Shown here piece by piece: positions 59,323 to 64,000 of a stretch of 64,000 nt of DNA. Within the stretch, counting starts at the first letter, position 1. Every line of letters starts with the position of its first letter. Under the pieces are notes generated by a model, which saw only the letters and a program-made list of their open reading frames with translations, was not told the DNA's origin and did not search any database. The stretch comes from a bacterium (GTDB lineage Bacteria; Joyebacterota; Joyebacteria; Joyebacterales; Joyebacteraceae). A program made the translations under genes and the position numbers. The stretch lies in the NCBI GenBank assembly GCA_025774935.1, contig JALGZK010000002.1:298254-362253 (forward strand), in the 5' to 3' direction.

Positions 59323-60449
59323 AGTCCCTTGATCGCTCCCCACGTCGTGGCCTCAGCAGGGCTGTCACAGGCGCTGCAACCTTCGGGCGCCGCTCCGACA
59401 AGCTCGTTCCAGCTGTTGTTCTCGGGGAGGCAGTCCGAGTTCGCGCAGAGGGTCAGGTTGTCCGAGGCCATGTCGCAGAACCTCGGGTCGACGAACATGT
59501 TCTCGCCGGGGCTTCCACAGAGATCATCGCCGTACTCGTTGCCGTACACTGCGCAGTGCACGACGACCGGATCGCTCTCCCCGCCGCACGCAACCCCCTT
59601 CCCGAGGGTGTTGAACGCGATGATGGAACTCGAGACCACCGGGGAGGAGCTGTAGCACCAGATTCCACCGGCTTGGTCTCCCGCGTTCCCGGAGATCGTC
59701 ACGCTCGTAATCGCGGTGTCCGCTTCGTAGAGGTAGATCGCACCTCCCGGTCCGTTCGTCACCGAGTTCCCGACCAACACGCAGTCGGACATCGCGACCC
59801 GGCTTGCAGGCTGCTCGCAGTACCAGCCTCCGCCCCGCGAGTAAGCGACGTTGTCGACGAAGACCACCCCCTCGAGGCTCGGGGTCGCGCCGGTCGAGGA
59901 GCCGAGCCCGCCGCCGTAGATGGCGTAGTTCTCCGCGAACTGGCAGTTCGTGATCGTCGGTGACGAGGCGCCCCGGCAGTACACCGCCCCTCCGTAGCTC
60001 GACCCGCCCGTCGTGCTGCAGTAGAGGAACTTGCAGTTCTCAATGACAGGAGACGCATCCTGCAGGTAGATGGCACCTCCGCTGTTGCCGCTCCCGTTCC
60101 TGATCGTGAATCCACGGATGACGGAGGTTCCGTCCTGTCCACCCGAGAGATTGAAGGCGCGCCCGAGGTCCAGGCAGTTGATCGTCGTGAGGTTCGGCCC
60201 GAGCTCCGATCGGACCACGAGGTTCTTGGTGCCGAAGCTCACGTCCCGGTTCATGTCGCCCGTGTATACACCTTCGGCTACCCAGATCGTGTCGCCCTCG
60301 CTCGCGGCGAGAACGGCTTCCTTGATCGTCAGGTAGTCGCCGCCGCCGGCGTGGTCGACGCGGACCTCGGTGCCGGGGGAGAGGGCAGTGAGTGCGGCCG
60401 TCGCGAGGAGCGTCACAGCGAGCAACACGGAGGACGAACGGGAGTTCAT
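59313..60449 (-). CDS. Secreted right-handed parallel beta-helix protein, paralogue of the 42123 gene
   Basis: 378 residues; AAGGAGG seven bases before the ATG. The signal peptide is followed by VRVDHAGGGDYLTIKEAVL and GDTIWVAEGVYTGDMNRDVSFG, closely matching the entry region of the 42123 product (GDTILIAPGVYTGPQNRDLSF). About eight beta-helix coils follow with NC and GGG turns and regularly placed cysteines, ending FVDPRFCDMASDNLTL, which parallels FVDPMFCDPGANDLTV there. The tail ATTWGAIKGLYR is the shared Trp-Lys motif. The substrate is unknown. It appears monocistronic. Confidence 0.85.
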   Translation of the reverse strand: MNSRSSSVLLAVTLLATAALTALSPGTEVRVDHAGGGDYLTIKEAVLAASEGDTIWVAEGVYTGDMNRDVSFGTKNLVVRSELGPNLTTINCLDLGRAFNLSGGQDGTSVIRGFTIRNGSGNSGGAIYLQDASPVIENCKFLYCSTTGGSSYGGAVYCRGASSPTITNCQFAENYAIYGGGLGSSTGATPSLEGVVFVDNVAYSRGGGWYCEQPASRVAMSDCVLVGNSVTNGPGGAIYLYEADTAITSVTISGNAGDQAGGIWCYSSSPVVSSSIIAFNTLGKGVACGGESDPVVVHCAVYGNEYGDDLCGSPGENMFVDPRFCDMASDNLTLCANSDCLPENNSWNELVGAAPEGCSACDSPAEATTWGAIKGLYR

Positions 60450-60496
60450 CTTCGCGCCTCCTTGACAGGCAACTTACGAGCGTGTGTCGTTGTCTG

Positions 60497-60525
60497 AAGG
60501 TAGCAGAGGGACACGCGGGCCGCAA
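60497..60525 (-). promoter_or_regulatory. Candidate sigma-70 promoter of the 59313-60449 beta-helix gene
   Basis: Minus strand TTGCGG (60525-60520), 17 nt, TACCTT (60502-60497), about 48 nt before the ATG. Confidence 0.5.
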
Positions 60526-60568
60526 CGCCCCGGCCGAAGTGGAGTTCAGGCCATAACACAGGAATCAT

Positions 60569-60597
60569 TTGCATTGTGCACAAAATCGTGCTAGAAT
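60569..60597 (+). promoter_or_regulatory. Sigma-70 promoter of the metalloprotease gene
   Basis: TTGCAT (60569-60574), 17 nt, TAGAAT (60592-60597), about 90 nt before the ATG at 60689. An inverted TGTGCACA lies inside the spacer. Confidence 0.7.
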
Positions 60598-60688
60598 CAA
60601 GTCCGTGGGCAGGGGGGCGACCTCGCTGCTCACACATATGTTGTGATGCGTGCAGGAAGTGCGACCCCTACCCTACAGGAGGGAAACG

Positions 60689-62467
60689 ATGCGCTTCTCT
60701 TCAGTGCAGCTGATCGCTGCAGCCCTCGTGATCCTCGTGGCTTCGACCGTCTGCGCGAGCTCCCCTGAGGAGTTCACCGCGTCGACGACGCTGGCGAAGA
60801 TCGACGCGGCTGAGGAGTCCGGTGTTCTGACTCATGATGAGGCGGCTCTCAACAAGATCTACTACATGTTCGACGGTTCGCGAGTCGACGAGCGGTTCCT
60901 GGTCGAGGAAGAGCCACCGAGCAAGTGCGGGACGTTCCTGATCCACTCCATCATGACCGACCCCGATGTGGGCGTCGAGGTAAAGGCCGAGCTCCAGGAG
61001 TTCCTGGATGCGCCGTTCGAGGGCAGGGCCACCTACATCTCGCCGAGCGGTCACTTCAGACTCACGTACTACACGACGGGCCCGCACGCGGTGCCCTCCG
61101 CGGACGGGAACTCGAACGGTATTCCCGACCGCGTCGAGCTGTGCGCCGAGTACATGGACACCTCCTGGCAGGTGGAGATCGACGACCTCGGGTTCAGGGC
61201 GCCGGGTCTCTTCGGCGGGTACTACCAGGTGGGCTTCGAGTCGATGTCCGGCATCTACGGCTACACGCAGGGGTACTACGGCACGACGAGGATCGTTCTC
61301 CACAACACCTTCATCGGATTCCCTCCCAACGACGATCCCGACGGTGACGTACTGGGCGCGGCGAAGGTCACCTGCGCGCACGAGTTCAAGCACGCAAGCC
61401 AGTACACAACCAGCCACTGGACGGAAGGCGGCTGGGTGGAGTTGGACGCGACGTGGGCGGAGGAGATCGTCTATCCGCTGACCAACGACTACCACACGTA
61501 CCTGCAGGCCCCAGGAAGCCCTCTATCCTCACCACAGCTGTCGCTCGATGATGGCGGCTCGGGGAGCTACGAGGACTGCATATGGGAGCAGTTCATGAGC
61601 GAGGTCTTCGGTGATCAGATAATCGTTGACCTCTGGGAGTTCCGCGCTGGCCACACCGGCTGGACGATGCTCAACAGCTACGAGCACGTGCTCAACGAGC
61701 ACGCCTGCAGCTGTGCGGAGCTGATGGGGCTCTGGACGCGCTGGAACTACCTGACCGGCGCTTGGCACGTGGACGGCTACGGCTATCCCGACGCACCGGA
61801 CCTCCGGACTTGCTCGATCTGGCTGAACGTGAGCGGCCTCGGCATCGAGCGGACGTACAACGTGCCCCACCTCGCGTGCCGGTACGCGAGACATCACAGC
61901 ACGAGCGGACTGCCGGACAACCCGAAGCTCGTGTTCGAGGGCGCGGTCGGTGTGGACTGGCGCCCGCAGTTCATCATCAAGAAGACCGACGGGACGGTGG
62001 AGTTCGACAAGGTGGACGTCGACATGGGAACAGGCCACGGGGAGAAGACCCTCGACATCCCGTTCAGCGAGATCAGCGAGCTCGGCCTCGCGTTCCCGAA
62101 CACAGACTGGTCCGGCGGGAGCAAGACCTTCAGCTACCAGCTCTTCTCCGCAGAGGGCACGGGCGTCGAGGGTGAGCTCTACGGGGACATGCGGCTCTTT
62201 CCGGCGTACCCGAACCCGTTCAACCCGAAGACGACCATCCGGTTCCAGCTGTCTTCCTCGAAGCCCGTCGACCTCGTGGTCGTCGCGCCGGGCGGCCGCG
62301 TTGTGAGGCGCCTGGTCGCAGGCGAGATCTACGGCGGCGGAGAGCATGAGATCGTCTTCGACGGGAAGGACAACGCGGGGAACGATCTCCCGAGCGGAAT
62401 CTACTTCGCGAAGCTCTCCGTGGGCGGCTCCAACGAGCAACTCGCGAAGATGACGCTTCTGAAGTAG
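60689..62467 (+). CDS. Secreted zinc metalloprotease-like protein with C-terminal sorting domain
   Basis: 592 residues from the ATG at 60689 (GGAGGG six bases upstream). A signal peptide ends near TVCASS. The zinc motif HEFKH (231-235) sits in TCAHEFKHASQY, with a downstream Glu in DATWAEEIVYP, as in gluzincin-like MXAN_6640-type proteases. SADGNSNGIPDRVE before it is a calcium-loop-like segment also typical of that family. The last 90 residues contain FPAYPNPFNPKTTIRF and an Ig-like FlgD domain ending LAKMTLLK, the same sorting domain as on the M28 peptidase. It is expected to be surface-bound or released. It is monocistronic, with a good terminator. Confidence 0.85.
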   Translation: MRFSSVQLIAAALVILVASTVCASSPEEFTASTTLAKIDAAEESGVLTHDEAALNKIYYMFDGSRVDERFLVEEEPPSKCGTFLIHSIMTDPDVGVEVKAELQEFLDAPFEGRATYISPSGHFRLTYYTTGPHAVPSADGNSNGIPDRVELCAEYMDTSWQVEIDDLGFRAPGLFGGYYQVGFESMSGIYGYTQGYYGTTRIVLHNTFIGFPPNDDPDGDVLGAAKVTCAHEFKHASQYTTSHWTEGGWVELDATWAEEIVYPLTNDYHTYLQAPGSPLSSPQLSLDDGGSGSYEDCIWEQFMSEVFGDQIIVDLWEFRAGHTGWTMLNSYEHVLNEHACSCAELMGLWTRWNYLTGAWHVDGYGYPDAPDLRTCSIWLNVSGLGIERTYNVPHLACRYARHHSTSGLPDNPKLVFEGAVGVDWRPQFIIKKTDGTVEFDKVDVDMGTGHGEKTLDIPFSEISELGLAFPNTDWSGGSKTFSYQLFSAEGTGVEGELYGDMRLFPAYPNPFNPKTTIRFQLSSSKPVDLVVVAPGGRVVRRLVAGEIYGGGEHEIVFDGKDNAGNDLPSGIYFAKLSVGGSNEQLAKMTLLK

Positions 62468-62498
62468 GCGCGATTGACAGACGAGAGCGCATGGAGCG

Positions 62499-62523
62499 GC
62501 GGCGGGCGCAGAGCGCCCGCCGC
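62499..62523 (+). terminator. Terminator of the metalloprotease gene
   Basis: GCGGCGGGCGC (62499-62509) pairs perfectly with GCGCCCGCCGC (62513-62523) around AGA; TGTCTCTTG follows. Confidence 0.7.
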
Positions 62524-62571
62524 TGTCTCTTGAGGCACCTCGGGGCCAGTGTCGCACGAGGCACATTCGTC

Positions 62572-62600
62572 TTGGACGGCCGCGCCCGGGCGGGTAGAGT
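62572..62600 (+). promoter_or_regulatory. Sigma-70 promoter of the reductive-dehalogenase-like gene
   Basis: TTGGAC (62572-62577), 17 nt, TAGAGT (62595-62600), about 40 nt before the GTG at 62642. It lies downstream of an alternative GTG (62549), which it therefore disfavours. Confidence 0.6.
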
Positions 62601-62641
62601 CGCAGCCCGAGGCAAGTGCCGCCGAAGCGAGGGGGATTGAG

Positions 62642-63991
62642 GTGCCGACGAAGGACGAGGAGAGAGCGGTGGCGGAATCAGAGAGGGACGTGCGGGAGCG
62701 GGTGGGCCCGGCTGTCGACGAGGACCGTGATGTAACGTCTTCCGCTTTGCCTGCGGAGCGGCGACTTCGGACGCGGACGATGGGTCCCGGTGAGACGATG
62801 GCGCGCGTGCTGCGGCTCCCGCGGGCCGTCGACGTGCCGACCTACGAGCGCGACCGCGTCGGTGAGATCCGTCGGCGCGACGAACGAGAGAACACGTTCG
62901 CGCGCCACGATCTCTTCCGGTACTTCGGCGACGACTCGCAGGAGTACGAGTCGTACTACCGCGCGCACCCGAGCGATCTACCGATCGACGAGGAGATCAG
63001 CCGCCTTCCCGGACTCGCCTGGTCGGGGGGAAACGACGCGGCGATGTACCTCTCCGTCGTCGAGTCGGTGCTGGACATTGCCTCCGAGGCGGCCGTCGAC
63101 GGGAGGCCCGCGGCGGCCCGGGCGAAGATCCCGCCCGCCCGCGCCGCCCTCAAGGTGAAGGAGTTCGCGACGATCCTCGGGGCCGAGATGGTCGGAACGG
63201 GGCCCCTGCGGCAGGAGTGGGTGCACAGTCACGTCGGTCGCTCGTTCGGGAACCGCGAGGGGTTCCAGCCGTGGGGGACGCCGGTCGATCTGCGCCACCA
63301 CACCGACGCGGTCTCGATGGAGTTCCGGATGGACCACGACCTCATCCAGAGCGCGCCGGACTTCCCGGTCCTCCTCGCGACCGTCCGCGGCTACAGCGTC
63401 GGTGCGTGGGTCTCGGTCCAGCTCGCCCGCTATATCCGACTCCTCGGGTACTCGGCGCGGGCGCATCATCTCTTCAACTACCGCGTCCTGAGCGTCCCCG
63501 TGGCCGTGGACTGCGGACTGGGTGAACTCTCCCGGGCCGGCTTCCTCCTCACGAGGGAGATGGGACTCGGTCTCAGGCTCGGCACGGTGACGACCGATCT
63601 CCCGCTCGAGCACGATCCGCCGGTCGACATCGGCGTCCAGTCGTTCTGCGAGCGCTGCAAGATCTGCGCGGAGAACTGCCCTTCCGGAGCGATCCCGACG
63701 GGAGAGAAGATCGAGTACAACGGGATCATGAAGTGGCAGATGGACGCGGAGAGCTGCTACAAGTACTGGAACAGCGTGGGTTCGGACTGCAGCCTCTGCC
63801 TGACGACCTGCCCCTGGACGAAGCCGCCGACCCGGTTTCACAGAGCGATGTCGTACCTTGCCGGCATCCCCGGTCCTCACCAGTCGCTCATGGTGCAGGC
63901 GGACAAGCTCTTCTACGGAAGCGGGAAGGTCAGCCCGGCGCCGCGTCCGGAGTTCCTGGATCCGCCGCCGCGCAGGACCGTCGATCGCTGA
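62642..63991 (+). CDS. Reductive-dehalogenase-like iron-sulfur protein without Tat signal
   Basis: 449 residues from the GTG at 62642 (GAGGGGG upstream). The N-terminal part holds RRDERENTFARHDLFRYFG, the opening motif of RdhA-type enzymes. The middle shows the cobamide-binding nitroreductase-like fold region (VHSHVGRSFGNREG, SAPDFPVLLATVRGYSVGAW). Two 4Fe-4S motifs end the chain: C336-C339-C342-C346-Pro (CERCKICAENCP) and C372, C383, C386, C390-Pro (CSLCLTTCP), a pattern diagnostic of the family. No twin-arginine signal and no adjacent rdhB anchor are seen, so it is likely cytoplasmic and perhaps not respiratory. Substrate unknown; epoxyqueuosine-reductase-like chemistry is an alternative. 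Confidence 0.82.
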   Translation: MPTKDEERAVAESERDVRERVGPAVDEDRDVTSSALPAERRLRTRTMGPGETMARVLRLPRAVDVPTYERDRVGEIRRRDERENTFARHDLFRYFGDDSQEYESYYRAHPSDLPIDEEISRLPGLAWSGGNDAAMYLSVVESVLDIASEAAVDGRPAAARAKIPPARAALKVKEFATILGAEMVGTGPLRQEWVHSHVGRSFGNREGFQPWGTPVDLRHHTDAVSMEFRMDHDLIQSAPDFPVLLATVRGYSVGAWVSVQLARYIRLLGYSARAHHLFNYRVLSVPVAVDCGLGELSRAGFLLTREMGLGLRLGTVTTDLPLEHDPPVDIGVQSFCERCKICAENCPSGAIPTGEKIEYNGIMKWQMDAESCYKYWNSVGSDCSLCLTTCPWTKPPTRFHRAMSYLAGIPGPHQSLMVQADKLFYGSGKVSPAPRPEFLDPPPRRTVDR

Positions 63992-64000
63992 GAGCCCGGC

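Overview
This window comes from a high-G+C, Gram-negative-type bacterium. No rRNA or tRNA gene is present, so the phylum is inferred. Three large secreted proteins end in a FlgD-like/T9SS-type C-terminal domain with P-N-P-F motifs. There is also an OmpA protein with thrombospondin type 3 repeats, many lipoproteins, and parallel beta-helix proteins ending in a short Trp-Gly-x-Ile-Lys type tail. This mix suggests an uncultivated FCB-superphylum lineage of the Krumholzibacteriota/Eisenbacteria/Latescibacterota kind. The contig looks chromosomal: no insertion sequence, integrase, CRISPR array or plasmid function was seen.

Layout. 1-5.7 kb: a truncated secreted protein with an in-frame TGA, a TrpB2-type tryptophan synthase beta chain and a cupin on the minus strand, and an OmpA/TSP3 porin. 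5.8-12 kb: a receiver-GGDEF-receiver regulator behind a near-perfect sigma-54 promoter, two lipoproteins, and a minus-strand operon pairing a DUF364-like protein with a LysA-type decarboxylase. 12-15.2 kb: a secreted M28 peptidase. 15.5-23.1 kb: moxR, DUF58, batA-like and mfd. 23.2-28.7 kb: three consecutive parvulin-type foldases, an S4 RNA-binding protein and pdxA. 28.9-38 kb: a housekeeping operon holB-ricT-metG-tatD/radical SAM fusion-ksgA, followed by an outer-membrane barrel and a lipoprotein. 38-40 kb: two further lipoproteins of the same new-looking family, a tandem duplication. 40-46.2 kb: divergent polysaccharide deacetylase, pdxJ, a beta-helix protein, secD and secF. 46.6-49.2 kb: a cytochrome module (one-haem barrel, monohaem protein, tetrahaem NapC/NrfH-type protein, small membrane protein). 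49.5-56.9 kb: DUF4159, DUF4175, TPR protein and a GATase-like protein. 57.4-64 kb: a two-repeat dockerin-like protein, alkaline phosphatase, a second beta-helix protein, a HEFKH metalloprotease and a reductive-dehalogenase-like iron-sulfur protein.

How it fits together. Much of the window serves the cell envelope: SecDF for export, SurA/PrsA-like foldases, barrels, lipoproteins and secreted hydrolases with C-terminal sorting domains. The MoxR-DUF58-BatA genes and the DUF4159-DUF4175-TPR-GATase genes are two halves of a module that is often contiguous in related bacteria. PdxA and PdxJ imply DXP-dependent vitamin B6 synthesis. The cytochrome set could carry electrons from the quinone pool to the outer membrane.

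Regulation is unusually readable. About ten sites match TTGnnn-17 nt-TAnnnT in front of transcription units, and several perfect hairpins close them. The most novel-looking items are the three-member lipoprotein family, the shared C-terminal W-(G/S)-x-(I/L)-K-(A/G) tail, the DUF364/decarboxylase pair and the TatD-radical SAM fusion.
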